From the NCBI RefSeq assembly GCF_964355755.1, contig NC_092673.1, forward strand, positions 35,103,648 through 35,163,647: 60,000 nt of DNA. The letters are read 5' to 3'. Shown here one piece after another: positions 11,501 to 23,300 of this stretch (position 1 is its first letter; the number at the start of each line of letters is the position of its first letter). The notes below the pieces were generated by a model that did no database searches, was not told the origin of the DNA, and saw only the letters and a list, made by a program, of their open reading frames with translations. The translations under genes and the position numbers were made by a program. This DNA is from Antedon mediterranea. Taxonomy: Eukaryota; Echinodermata; Crinoidea; Comatulida; Antedonidae.

Positions 11501-11730
11501 TCGAACAATTGCGCGAAACGCTATTGAAAACTACAGAAATCACCCCACTGACATTGACACCACAGTACATACCGGAAGCGACACCAACACCAACAAAGGA
11601 AACACCACCTTCAATCGCAAACAATCAACAAAGCGAAGAAGCAGTAAATAAAGAAATCATGAACGCTAAAACACCAAGACGCTCCAAGAGAGTGGTCAAA
11701 AGCCCTAAAAGGCTTATAGCTGAAATATAA
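8568..11730 (+). pseudogene. pol: Gypsy pol: protease, RT, RNase H, integrase; frameshifted
   Basis: Domains in order are as follows. The aspartic protease has LDTGATYSIM at about 8680-8712. Reverse transcriptase runs from about 9080 and carries the ILDDMIITG active-site motif at 9540-9566. RNase H has LATDASPYGLGAVLS near 9985. Integrase has an HHCC zinc finger (H-x3-H then CPGC, 10650-10765), the D,D,E residues in HIDYAGP, SDNGPQF and GLAERIVQTF, and a GPY-like module (NGPLSYEV) near 11440. Two breaks are visible inside RT and its connection region: a one-base loss near 9378, and a 7-bp tandem duplication (CGTTTCT twice, 9810-9823) that returns the frame. From 9832 to 11730 the frame is intact. 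Confidence 0.9.
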
Positions 11731-12007
11731 TGAACTCATTGTCTTCCAATAAAATACACAAGACTTTTGAACTGAACATTGATTTTTAATTCATATATAA
11801 ATCTCAATTATTCTCTTTCACCTAATTGTACAACAATATATGTAACAAACTATGCGACCGAGAAGGTAAGACGTACACATACGGAGCTCCGCCACAAATA
11901 TTTTATACTTTGCCAACACCAATTACGCCTGGTCATTCTCTTGGATTTCATAAAGTAGTAAGTTATCTTACCTTTAATCACATCATTAACAGTATTTAAT
12001 CATTAAA

Positions 12008-12793
12008 ATGAGTACTAGAAAGAGTAAAAAATCGGCCGATCTAACGCCTACAACCGACTCAATTGAAACTGCCGCTACTGCAAATGACACGTCAGCACAA
12101 ATAAATGCCCTTCGTAGTGAGCTCCAGAAATTTGCAGCTGATATTAACTCAAAAATTGACAATGGAATTAAATCAATTAAAGATAATCAACAGGTATTGA
12201 TCAACAGAATGGAAGAAATAGAAAATAAACAATCTGTTATGGAAAAATCACTGGAATTTGTTTCGGAAAATACAACTGAAATAAAAACGGAAGTGACTGG
12301 ACTGGAGGCTAGCGTCACTTCAATTGAAGCGGAACTGAAAGAAAAGGGTGACAGAATCAGCGTTTTGGAAAAGGAATTACTCAAAATGGAAAGATATAGT
12401 AGGAGTTTCAATCTAAGATTTGGAGGCATCTCAGAAAAGGAAGGAGAAAATCCGATAGATGAAATATCAAATTTAATAGATAATGAACTTGACTTAGCAG
12501 GCGTTACCATTGAAAACGCACACAGAACGGGTAGGCCTAAAACCGGATCGCAAACAACAGTTCCCAGACACATAATAGCGAAATTTCTATACAGACCGCA
12601 AAGGTTCTCTATCCTATCAAAGGCTAAAAAAATAAAGAAAAAAAGCTTTTATGTCATGGAAGACCTACCCCTATCTGATGTGAAAAAAAAACATCAACTA
12701 AAGGATGTAATGTCGAAGGCATATCTAGCAGGCAAGCACCCGTCTTTTCGTAACGGCACATTGTATATAGATGGAATGCCTTATCGTGAATAG
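12008..12793 (+). CDS. LINE ORF1-like protein (coiled coil plus RRM)
   Basis: This is an intact 261-codon frame with a plain ATG. Residues about 25-125 form a long heptad-rich coiled coil. They are followed by a basic segment with ERYSRSFNLRFGGI, the RRM start typical of L1-type ORF1p (Transposase_22 family), then an AHRTGRP-type stretch and a C-terminal domain ending LYIDGMPYRE. ORF1p is an RNA chaperone that trimerises through the coiled coil and packages LINE RNA. The frame is undamaged, unlike the RT that follows. No endonuclease lies between it and the RT fragment starting near 13150. It is either the front of an internally deleted LINE or a separate ORF1-only element. Confidence 0.8.
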   Translation: MSTRKSKKSADLTPTTDSIETAATANDTSAQINALRSELQKFAADINSKIDNGIKSIKDNQQVLINRMEEIENKQSVMEKSLEFVSENTTEIKTEVTGLEASVTSIEAELKEKGDRISVLEKELLKMERYSRSFNLRFGGISEKEGENPIDEISNLIDNELDLAGVTIENAHRTGRPKTGSQTTVPRHIIAKFLYRPQRFSILSKAKKIKKKSFYVMEDLPLSDVKKKHQLKDVMSKAYLAGKHPSFRNGTLYIDGMPYRE

Positions 12794-13153
12794 TCCTAAT
12801 GACGCAATCAGAATGTAACTTGAATAGCTATTCAAGTATTTATCGCACATTGACACGTAGGCCTATTTTATATAATCGTTTATTCTACCTTTAGAAGGCC
12901 TAGTAGACGTGTGCATTGCGTTTTTTATGTACATATACGAGAACCATTATGTTATGTTGGACCATCATGGACCTGATTATTTGGCGGAGCAAAGAAGCAA
13001 AGAAATTGAATATTTATTTATAATACTTACTTTGTAATGAACTTGCATATATGTATTCATATTTTTATTAATTATGTATGTATATTTATTTATTTATGTT
13101 TTATTTATTTGTTATTATTTATGTTTGTTTTATCATATCTTCCTGATCCCCTT

Positions 13154-16100
13154 CTCCATTCTTTCTTTATAAATCCTGTAACTGAACATGAAGTGATGAT
13201 AATTATAAATGATCTTGATCCAAAGAAAGGAGGTGGCGATGATAGAGTTACACCATACGTTATTAAATTGATTTCTCCATTCATTATTAATCACCTTACG
13301 TTCTGTATTAATTCATCTTTTTCTTCAGGTAGTTTTCCCAATTATTTAAAGTTAGCAAAAGTTATTCCAATTTTCAAGAAAGGTAGACAAGATATACTTT
13401 CAAATTACAGACCCATTTCACTACTTAGTACCTTTTCCAAAATCATTGAAAAATTAATGTACTCCCGTCTCTATGAGTTCCTGGATTGCAATAACGTACT
13501 CTTTGCTCATCAATATGGTTTTCGTAAATCTCATTCCACTTCACATGCAATCCTTGATCTCATAAATAATGTAACAAACTCCTTTGAAAAAAGACAATTT
13601 TTGTTATCTGTCTTTGTCGACTTATCCAAGGCCTTCGATATTATAGATCACCGTATACTTATTAATAAACTTAACAATTATGGAATCAGGGGTATTACCT
13701 TAAACTGGTTTCGTAGTTACTTAAGTACTGTATGAGGAAGCAATATGTCTCGTTTGGTAATTGTATATCACCAGAGGAGGAGATGACATGTGGGGTGCCA
13801 CAAGGGTCGGTTCTTGGCCCTCTCCTTTTTTTAATTTACGTAAATGACTTATCCAGAGTCAGTGACACCCTCCATGTCATCTCCTTTGCTGATGACACTA
13901 CACTATTTTTTTCTCATTCAGATTTAAAAGTTTTATTTTCTATAGTTAATAATGAATTGTCAAAATATAATGACTGGTTCATCTCAAATAAACTCCTTAT
14001 AAACTCCATGAAAACCAATTACATTCTTTTTCATACACAACGTCAATCGTTAGACCTTAATGATTACAATATATTTATTAATGGAGATAACATTAAACAA
14101 ACGTCAGAGACTATGTTCCTTGGTATTTTAATCCAGGAAAACTTGAGATGGACCAGTCATCAGAATCATATTGCAAATAAAATTTCTAAAACAATTGCGA
14201 TTATAAATAATCTTAAGCACACTTTTCCCCGACGTATCCTTCTTTCATTATATAATTCTTTAATTTTACCTCATCTTTATTATTGTAACATTATTTGGGC
14301 TGCTGACTATCCATCACATCTCGATAAACTTAATAAGCTGATTAAGCGTGCTATTAGAAATATTACTTGTACGTCTCGCATTACTCCATCTGAACCTTTA
14401 TTTTATGAACTTAAAGTGGAGCTCCACCCAGAAAATTACTATTTTTCATACATTTCAACTATTATTTAAAAATATCATCCCTTATACTTCATATTTTTTT
14501 GAATTTTTTTTCAATGAGTACGATTTTCTTGAAAATCACGCCTTTTTGCGTTTTGGGGGGATACCTTGTAATTTCCTATTCTTTTACATGCAAAAGGGGG
14601 GTATATTTGAATAATCCTAAAAAATTCATTTCTTCACCAAAAAAAAAATGTAAAATGTATATTTATGTAATTTTTCCAGATCTTTCTATTTCTGGTATTT
14701 TTATCACGTATACATTGCGCAATTTTGCGTAAATAGACACTTTCCCCCGTTCGGGTCCAATTGGGTTTTTTATTTTGCTAGGGAGTACGATCACGTGACA
14801 TTTTCACAATCACACTACTGCAGCTGGCGATCTGTTATTTTGTCGCGATGTTATTTTTGACGGGCGAAAAGTATATTAAAACATTCTGAATGTGACCCTA
14901 TTATGTTTCACAGTGTAATAATGTGATTATGAGACTATTACTAAAATGTCAAATTTAACGAGATTTGAGAAAGATGTGGCTATATATTCAATAAAGCTAG
15001 GCCTAGGCCTACTAGAGTGTAGGTATGTACCGATGCTGCTTAGTGGCTTGGCCTCTAGCTAGGCTAGGCTGACAGCAGTGAAGTTTGTTTTGCTGTCACC
15101 CGACCTTGGCCTACCCATGGGCCATGATAGGGTGCCTGAATAGTTGCTTTTCAGTCAGGTCTAAGCTTGCACATCGCTTTACTATTCTTTACTACTCTTG
15201 TTCTGTATAGGATTTTGTGTTTCACAATTCTTAATATGCGAGAAAACCCAGGAACGATAAATGGGGCGAAACGACCATGCCTATGAATACATAGGCCTCT
15301 AGACAAAAATTCAAGGCTAGCTAGGCTGAGCAGACGGCTTAGCTAGGCCTAGCCCTAGCTTAAAGTTAAAAGCAATCTTGTTGTACAGTGAAAATCATGA
15401 GGTTACATGTAAATTATACTGACATTCTTATCGGAAATATTACTTAGGCCTAAACAAATCGTATTAATTGTGTGTATAAAATTTATTCCCCATTTTTCGA
15501 CACATAATTTACCAAAGGGAAGAAATTTCCACAATGCGTTGACCAGCGACTAAAACGCGTCAGTCGCTAAGTGTAACGCGTTTCGCGACGTATTGTAAAC
15601 TAATAACCCCTAAGTTACTGAAAAACTGTAATTTGTTAAAAAACACTATTTTCTGACCGATTTTTTAGAAATGAGTTTTTGGAAAATATTTCCGTATTTT
15701 TCCTGTTTTTTTTTATGTAATCACTTTCAATTAAACATACTTAAACATAATATAAGCTGAGAAAGTCTGAGTGTAGCTCCACTTTAAGTTACTGAAGTTA
15801 GGTGATATACATAAATTGCAAAGTGCCTCTTTTGTCTTTCAATATTTTTCTAACAATCTTCCTTCTCCCATGATGAATTTATTTAACACTGCTGATTTCA
15901 ACCATGGTCATAATTTAAGAAGTACTGTTCATAAGTTTCAGTTAACTATTCCTTTTGTAAGATTAACTATCTTCCCACTTTATTTATGTTTCTGGCCCTT
16001 TTATTTGGAATCAATTAGATACTAGTATTGTTAACTCTTCCTCTCTCCCAACTTTTCATAAAAAACTTAAAAGTAATTTGTTATCATTGTACTCAAACTA
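13154..16100 (+). pseudogene. LINE reverse transcriptase, CR1/L2/Jockey-like, disrupted
   Basis: RT motifs appear in order: IFKKGRQDILSNYRPISLL, YGFRKSHST, VFVDLSKAFD, CGVPQGSVLGPLLFLIYVND and SFADDTTLFF (the catalytic F-A-D-D). They are followed by a C-terminal region with LILPHLYYCNIIWA. The apurinic endonuclease is missing. There is a small indel near 13715-13735 (frame change just before RKQYV). The coding sequence is then split at 14414 by a 1.37-kb DNA element and resumes at 15788 with the expected downstream residues (ASFVFQYFSNN). After about 15960 it decays. It is not functional. Confidence 0.85.
14415..15783. mobile_element. TTAA-flanked nonautonomous DNA transposon
   Basis: This insertion is 1,369 bp. 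Its ends are inverted (AGTGGAGCTCCACCC at the left, GAGTGTAGCTCCACT at the right) and it is flanked by TTAA at 14411-14414 and 15784-15787. Removing it and one TTAA leaves the LINE RT reading frame continuous across the site, which fixes both boundaries. TTAA duplications are typical of piggyBac and Kolobok superfamilies. No transposase frame is present, so the family is unassigned. Confidence 0.88.
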
Positions 16101-16333
16101 GACCTTCAAACTGTTTTTGTCACGACTTTTTTTTATTTTATTTAATAATTATATACAAATGTATTTTTTTCTTTTTGTTTATGGGTCTTGCGTGACAAGT
16201 ATTCTCTTCTTGCAAGATCCTCTATTAATGGTATTTTTTGTATTTTCTCATTATAAATTATCATTCTTTTTTATTGTATTGTTATACCATTGATAGAAAC
16301 TAATAAATGTTGAATTATTATTATTATTATTAA

Positions 16334-16624
16334 TGGATGAACACTAAACTGTTCACTATCAATTATCATTATTAATGGACCTTAAGATATATTCACTTTA
16401 CAGATTCATAATTTTAAATATGTTTGTATGTCTAAATAGGAACAAAGTCAAATAGCATACAATTATTAATTAATGAATGTTCTTTTGTTTATATCGTATG
16501 ATAAAACTTAAAATAATAAAAAAAATATAAAACATAGAAAAAAGATTCTTACGGATAACTTTAACTCATATATTGTTGACACACCCAAATGTTTAACCCA
16601 CCTTTAAATTATTTCTGGGAGAAT
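16334..16624 (+). other. Gypsy 3' untranslated region and polypurine tract
   Basis: This AT-rich sequence lies between the LINE tail and the 3' LTR and has no reading frame of note. The last bases before the LTR (CTGGGAGAAT, about 16615-16624) are the likely polypurine tract that primes plus-strand synthesis. Confidence 0.55.
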
Positions 16625-16787
16625 TGTAAGTATTATATACTATGTATTCTCAGATACTCCTAAATATTAGTATAGCGCCACCTATGTTGAAATAAAACTG
16701 ATTTACAAAATGGACGATACACTGTGTTTATGTCATGAGGTCTATAAACAATCAATTGTAATCCACAAACATCTTCAGTATACAACA
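16625..16787 (+). repeat. 3' LTR of the Gypsy element
   Basis: This 163-bp partner of 6774-6946 starts TGTAAGTATTATATAC and ends CAGTATACAACA. It is followed by the target duplication TTTTC at 16788-16792. It differs from the 5' LTR by a few indels and substitutions, implying an old insertion. Confidence 0.87.
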
Positions 16788-16925
16788 TTTTCTTTTTCCC
16801 ATTCCTTTTTCCTTTTAACCATTACATTTCTAAAATATTTGTAAAAATTAGGGCTTTTTTTTTTTCAGAATAAAGACTAGTCCAGTTCAATGTGATGTTT
16901 TAAAGCTAATATTTTTTATATTTAG

Positions 16926-16973
16926 TTGCAGAATCTACTGAAAGAATAATGAAGCTATCACCAATAGATAAAG
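16926..16973 (+). CDS. NLR gene 1, 16-codon linker exon L2
   Basis: The exon is 48 bp, with acceptor ATATTTAG, donor AAAG|GTATTT and phase 1 at both ends. It reads V-A-E-S-T-E-R-I-M-K-L-S-P-I-D-K, a shortened version of the linker exon at 5681-5755 (shared E-S-x-E-R-x-M-K-L-S and the D-K end). It joins in frame to the NACHT exon. Small size limits confidence; the support is homology and splice phase. Confidence 0.65.
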
Positions 16974-17312
16974 GTATTTTATCAATTTTGGCAACAAAAA
17001 TAAAATTGCATTTGCAAACAATATGCCAAAATCTAAAATTTACTCCAATTAATTGTATAATTGAACTTGATTGTAAATTATGGTTGGTGTCATACATTTG
17101 GACTTGTACATACTGTAATTGATTGTATATTTTGGGTGGCATACAGCTAAATAACTACAGAGAAGGTAAACTTCTTCCTAGACCAGAATTAAGTTATAAC
17201 AAAGTTATGAATTACTATATATTTATATTTTCTATTAAAAAAAAACCTTCATAGAAAAGAATCTGTTTCATTTAACTTTACTAACTTGAAACTTACTAAT
17301 TTCATTTAACAG
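16974..17312 (+). other. Intron of gene 1, no other feature
   Basis: This is a 339-bp AT-rich intron, donor GTATTT and acceptor TTTAACAG. Nothing else is recognised. Confidence 0.6.
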
Positions 17313-20300
17313 TTATCAAGACGTTCTTGAAAGAACACAAAAAACAATCATATCAAGATATGCATCTACTGGGAACAGCAGTTTTTAATGAAGAACACAA
17401 AGTTAACATTGCTGACGTATTCACAGATCTCAAGTTACTTCAATCTACAAAACAAAAACAGGTTGACCAAGCAACAAGACGGCAAGATGCTAAACCAACA
17501 AATTTAGTACATGTGTTGAAGATGATAAAATATAGAAGTTCATGTAAAGTTCTAATAACAGGTAAAGGAGGGATGGGAAAGACAACTCTTCTTAGACACA
17601 TTACTTATAACTGGGCTACTAATAATGATGATACATTTGCTGACAAAGTATTGTTTCTGTTAAATATCAGAGACATAGAGCCAGGAAAGACAATCATAGA
17701 TACTATTGTTGATGAAATTGACCTTGAAATATTTGCTAACCATATGAAAAAGATATCCAATGAGGAACCTAAGGAATTAATAAAAACGTTCATGATAGAA
17801 AAGGGGAATGAAATAGTTATACTATTAGATGGATTAGATGAGTTAAAGCAAGATGCTAAAAAACCATTACAATTATTGAAATTTAAATCTGACTATAAAA
17901 ATACCACAATAATAACATCACGACCTGAAAATATTACAACATTTGTTGAAAACTGTGATGTAGGTATTGAAGTTAATGGATTTAGTGAAGAAAGTATGAA
18001 GCTTTATATTCAGAAATATTTTACAGAAAAACCTAAATTAGGAAAAGTGTTAATCATAAAATTAAATCTTATTTCACACACGAATTCTGATTCAGAGGAT
18101 TCAAAAGATTTTGATCAAGAAATTTCAGATTCAAAAGATTCAGATTCTGAAAATTCTGATTCAGAAGATTCAAATTCAAAATATTCCGATCCAGAAATTT
18201 CAGATTTAAAAGATTCAGATTCTGAGAACAAACACACTGATCCATTTAGAAATATAGATATCATTGAACTGTGTTCATCTCCTTTATTATTACTTCAGAT
18301 TTGTAGCATTTGGGAAGAATCAGAAAAGCTTCCCAATGATTTGTCAGATCTTTTCAAAGAACTAATTTGTTGCACTTTAAATCAATATTTATCCAAAACA
18401 AATAGTGAGGGGAAGAAATCTACAATTGCACATTTTGAACAAATTCGAGGTGATTACAAAACTGCTATCCTAGCGTTAGGCCAATGTATTTATGAACGAC
18501 TAAAAACAAATGAACTGATAATTGACAAGTCTCAGTTCACAAATATGGTAAAGGATGAGGATAAATCAATAGTGGACTTGGCACTAAAAATTGGATTTGT
18601 TTACAAAAAGCCACCTCTTAATAAAAGAGATAAAAAAGAGATCTTCTCTCCCCCACACAAGCTAGTTTCGGAGGCATTAGCAGGGTTTTACCTTTCTGAT
18701 AAGTGTCATTCAGATAATTTGAAGGAGGAGGAGTGTGAAATGATAATATTTAATAAATATCTACATATGACAATTATATTCACAATAGGATTCTTAGGTG
18801 ATGATGCTGGTAGATTAATGAAACATTTGATGAAAGTGAAAGCTTCAAACTTGTATTCACTAGCAAAGTATTTCAGATATGTAAAGAAAGAACATGAATA
18901 TTCTGTAATAGAGCAATTAGAAGCAAAAATATCTAGTGATGAAGTACTTACAGAAACATGTTTAGAAATGTCTGAATCATTTAGATGTGCTCTAGATTAT
19001 ATTAACCCTTTGAGTGAGCAAATAGCAACATCACAAATGCAATTGGTAAAACTTATGAGCAGATGTTATGGTTTTTTGAATGAACAGTGGAATTCAGTAA
19101 TTATGGAGAAAAGACCCACTACATCAACTACAGAATTTTGTGCTATGGTAGTTCATTTCTTAATATTCATGTATACACCAATAAGTGATGATGAAGAAGT
19201 ATTTGAATTCGAATCGTTTGTGAAAGACAATGAGATTGGTACTATTGCAACTATGATGGACAAATTTCAATTTCAATATGGCTTTAAAAACATTTCATTT
19301 GATAAATCACAGAGTCCTAATTTCTTGATACATTGTTTGAAATATTCACCCAACCTGAAAAATATCTATTTTAAACCTGAGAGTTTAACCATTATTACAT
19401 TAAACCACGTTCTTGAAAATATCTTTCCACTTGATCTAAAGCTTCATATTGAAAAGGATGATCTAAGTAATATTGATGCTGTTTCACTTTCTAAGTTGGG
19501 GAGTCTAGTTGAGAAGTTTACATTTAGTAACTGTAACTTATCAGTTGATCACCTAAATGTTCTTGTAAATTTCTGTTATGAATGTGATAGGATATTGACA
19601 TGGAAGAAGTTGGATTTAAGTCGAATTAACCTATGTTCAATTGAAGGATCAAAATTAGCTTGTTTATTAAAATTCTCTCCACAACTAGAACATCTTGATA
19701 TGAGTGAGTGTAATCTCTCAGGTAGTATTATAAAAGATTTATTGAATGAATGTGATAAAAACAATGTGATATTAAAGCGAGGTATGGTTGATGTAACGAA
19801 AAACAATCTTTCAGATATTGATGTTGATACACTATATAAGTTGGTGGATTCAGATTGTACGCATTATTTAATGTTTAAATTTTGTGATCATAGCCTGTCA
19901 GTTCATCACCTGAAAAGTCTTATAGATGTATGTTGTGAACATGGTAGGATATTGATATGGGAAGAGTTGAGTTTAAGTAGGATTAACTTAGCTTTAATTG
20001 AAGGATCAAAATTAGCTTGCTTATTAAAATTCTCTCCACAATTACAAAATCTTGATATGAGAAACTGCCATATTTCAGGTAGTATTATAAAAGATTTATT
20101 GAATGAATGTGATAAAAACAATGTGGTATTGAAACCTGGCATGATTAATCTAGGGGAAAACAATTTGTCAGGTATTGATGGTGGTACACTATTTAGGTTG
20201 ATGGATTCAAATTGTATAAATTATTCTACTTTTGAATGGAAAGATTATAGCATGTCAGTTGATAACCTAAGAGGTCTTGCAGATGCCTGTTATGAACATG

Positions 20301-23300
20301 GTAGGATATTGACATGGGAACAGTTGAATTTAAGGTGGATTAACCTAGCTTCCATTAAAGTATCACAATTAGCTTGTTTATTAAAATTCTCTCCACAATT
20401 ACAAAATCTTGATATGAGAAATTGCCATATTTCAGGTAGTATTATAAAAGATTTATTGTATGAATGTGATAAAAACAATGTGGTATTGAAACCTAAATTG
20501 CTTGATCTTCAGGAAAACAATTTGTCAGGTATTGATGGTAGTACACTATTTAGGTTGATAGATTCAAATTGTATGAATTATTCTACTTTTAAATGGAAAG
20601 GTTATAGCATGTCAGTTGATAACCTAAGAGGTCTTGTAGATGCCTGTTATGAACATGATATGATATTGACATGGAAAGATTTGAGTTTATATGGGGTTAA
20701 CCTATGTTCAATTGAAGGATCAAAATTAGCTTGTTTATTAAAATTCTCTCCACAACTTGAACGTCTTGATATGAGAAACTGCCATCTTTCATGTAGTATT
20801 ATAAAAGATTTATTGAATGGATGTGATAAAAACAATGTGGTATTGAAACATGATATGCTTGATCTAGAGGGAAACAATCTTTCAGATATTGATGGTGTTA
20901 CACTATTTAGGTTGGTAGATTCAAATTGTATGAATTATTCTACTTTTGAATGGAAAGATTATAGCATGTCAGTTGATAACCTAAGAGGTCTTGTAGATGC
21001 CTGTTATGAACATGATATGATATTGACATGGAAAGATTTGAGTTTATATGGGGTTAACCTATGTTCAATTGAAGGATCAAAATTAGCTTGTTTAATCAAA
21101 TTCTCTCCACAACTTGAACGTCTTAATATGAGAAACTGCCATATTTCAGGTAGTATTATAAAAGATTTATTGAATGAATGTGATAAAAACAATGTGGTAT
21201 TGAAACCTGGCATGATTAATCTAGGGGAAAACAATTTGTCAGGTATTGATGGTGGTACACTATTTAGGTTGATGGATTCAAATTGTATAAATTATTCTAC
21301 TTTTGAATGGAAAGATTATAGCATGTCAGTTGATAACCTAAGAGGTCTTGCAGATGCCTGTTATGAACATGGTAGGATATTGACATGGGAACAGTTGAAT
21401 TTAAGGTGGATTAACCTAGCTTCCATTAAAGTATCACAATTAGCTTGTTTATTAAAATTCTCTCCACAATTACAAAATCTTGATATGAGAAATTGCCATA
21501 TTTCAGGTAGTATTATAAAAGATTTATTGTATGAATGTGATAAAAACAATGTGGTATTGAAACCTAAATTGCTTGATCTTCAGGAAAACAATTTGTCAGG
21601 TATTGATGGTAGTACACTATTTAGGTTGATAGATTCAAATTGTATGAATTATTCTACTTTTAAATGGAAAGGTTATAGCATGTCAGTTGATAACCTAAGA
21701 GGTCTTGTAGATGCCTGTTATGAACATGATATGATATTGACATGGAAAGATTTGAGTTTATATGGGGTTAACCTATGTTCAATTGAAGGATCAAAATTAG
21801 CTTGTTTATTAAAATTCTCTCCACAACTTGAACGTCTTGATATGAGAAACTGCCATCTTTCATGTAGTATTATAAAAGATTTATTGAATGGATGTGATAA
21901 AAACAAAGTGGTATTGAAACATGATATGCTTGATCTAGAGGGAAACAATCTTTCAGATATTGATGGTGTTACACTATTTAGGTTGGTAGATTCAAATTGT
22001 ATGAATTATTCTACTTTTGAATGGAAAGATTATAGCATGTCAGTTGATAACCTAAGAGGTCTTGTAGATGCCTGTTATGAACATGATATGATATTGACAT
22101 GGAAATATTTGAGTTTATATGGGGTTAACCTATGTTCAATTGAAGGATCAAAATTAGCTTGTTTATTAAAATTCTCTCCACAACTAGAACATCTTGATAT
22201 GAGTGAGTGTAATCTCTCAGGTAGTATTATAAAAGATTTATTGAATGAATGTGATAAAAACAATGTGGTAGTGAAACGTGATATGCTTTATCTACGGGGA
22301 AACATTCTTTCAGATATTGATGGTGTTTCACTTGTTAGGTTGGTGAATTTTTTTTTTGCACAACATAATGGTGATGACGAGTTTTATGAACCACCTATTG
22401 GTTATGCTAACAGTGTTTATTTTCATGATTACAGTCTGTCAGTTAATAACATAAGAGGTATTATAGATGCTTGTTATGAACATGATTGGATATTGAAATG
22501 GACAAGTTTGAATTTAAGTGGGATTAACTTATCTTCAATAGAAGGATCAAATTTAGCTTGTTTATTAAAATTCTCTCCACAACTAAAACGTCTTGATATG
22601 AGGAATTGCCATATTTCAGGTAGTATTATAAAATATTTATTGAATGAATGTGATAAAAACAATGTTGTATTGAAACCTGGCATGCTTGATCTAGAGAAAA
22701 ACAATTTGTCAGATATTGATGGTGTTACACTATTTAAGTTATTAGATTCAAATTGTATGAATTATTCTACTTTTGAATGGAAAAATTATAGCATGTCAGT
22801 TGATAACCTAAGAGGTCTTGCAGATGCCTGTTATGAACACGATGAGATGTTGACATGGGAAAAGTTGAATTTAAGTGGGATTAACCTAGCTTCAATTGAA
22901 GGATCAAAATTAGCTTGTTTATTAGCTTGTTTATTAAAATTTTCCCCAAAACTTGAATGTCTTGATATGAGAAATTGTCATCTCTCAGGTAGTATTATAA
23001 ACGATTTATTGAATGAATGTGATAAAAACAATGTGTTATTGAAACCTGGCATGCTTGATCTAAAAGAAAACAATTTGTCAGGTATTGATGGTGGTACACT
23101 ATATATGTTGGTAGATTTAATTAATTGTATGAATTATTCTACTTTTGAATGGAAAGATTATAGCATGTCAGTTGAAAACCTAAGAGGTCTTGCAGATGCC
23201 TGTTATGAACATGATAGGATATTGACATGGCAACAGTTGGATTTAAGTGGGATTAACCTATCTTCAATAGAAGGATTAAAATTTGTTTGTTTATTGAAAT

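Larger units (their letters stand above)
12008..16333 (+). mobile_element. Non-LTR retrotransposon sequence inside the Gypsy 3' region
   Basis: An ORF1-like gene, an RT region lacking the endonuclease and a 3' UTR ending in an (ATT)n tail near 16320-16333 lie between Gypsy pol and the Gypsy 3' LTR. The RT is closely related in layout to the minus-strand LINE at 49958-52010. The left boundary is uncertain: the sequence from 11731 to 12007 could be the Gypsy 3' UTR or the LINE 5' UTR. A possible internal junction lies at 13030-13140. I found no target duplication. Confidence 0.65.
6774..16787 (+). mobile_element. Ty3/Gypsy LTR retrotransposon with nested insertions
   Basis: The outer element is defined by matching LTRs at 6774-6946 and 16625-16787. 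Both begin TGTAA and end TACAACA, and the element is flanked by the 5-bp target duplication TTTTC (6769-6773 and 16788-16792). A PBS-like site follows the 5' LTR once an inserted inverted-repeat element (6951-7734) is discounted. Gag-pol runs from 7789 to 11730. The 3' region is interrupted by LINE sequence (about 12000-16333), which itself carries a TTAA-flanked element. Pieces assignable to the Gypsy element itself total roughly 5 kb, a normal length. The copy is dead, with several frameshifts. It sits in sense orientation in the intron between 6624 and 16926. Confidence 0.88.

Noticed and set aside
12187-12573. 128-codon minus-strand frame
   Set aside because: It is antisense to the ORF1 coiled coil; its Ser/Ile/Phe-rich composition is a reflection of that sequence.
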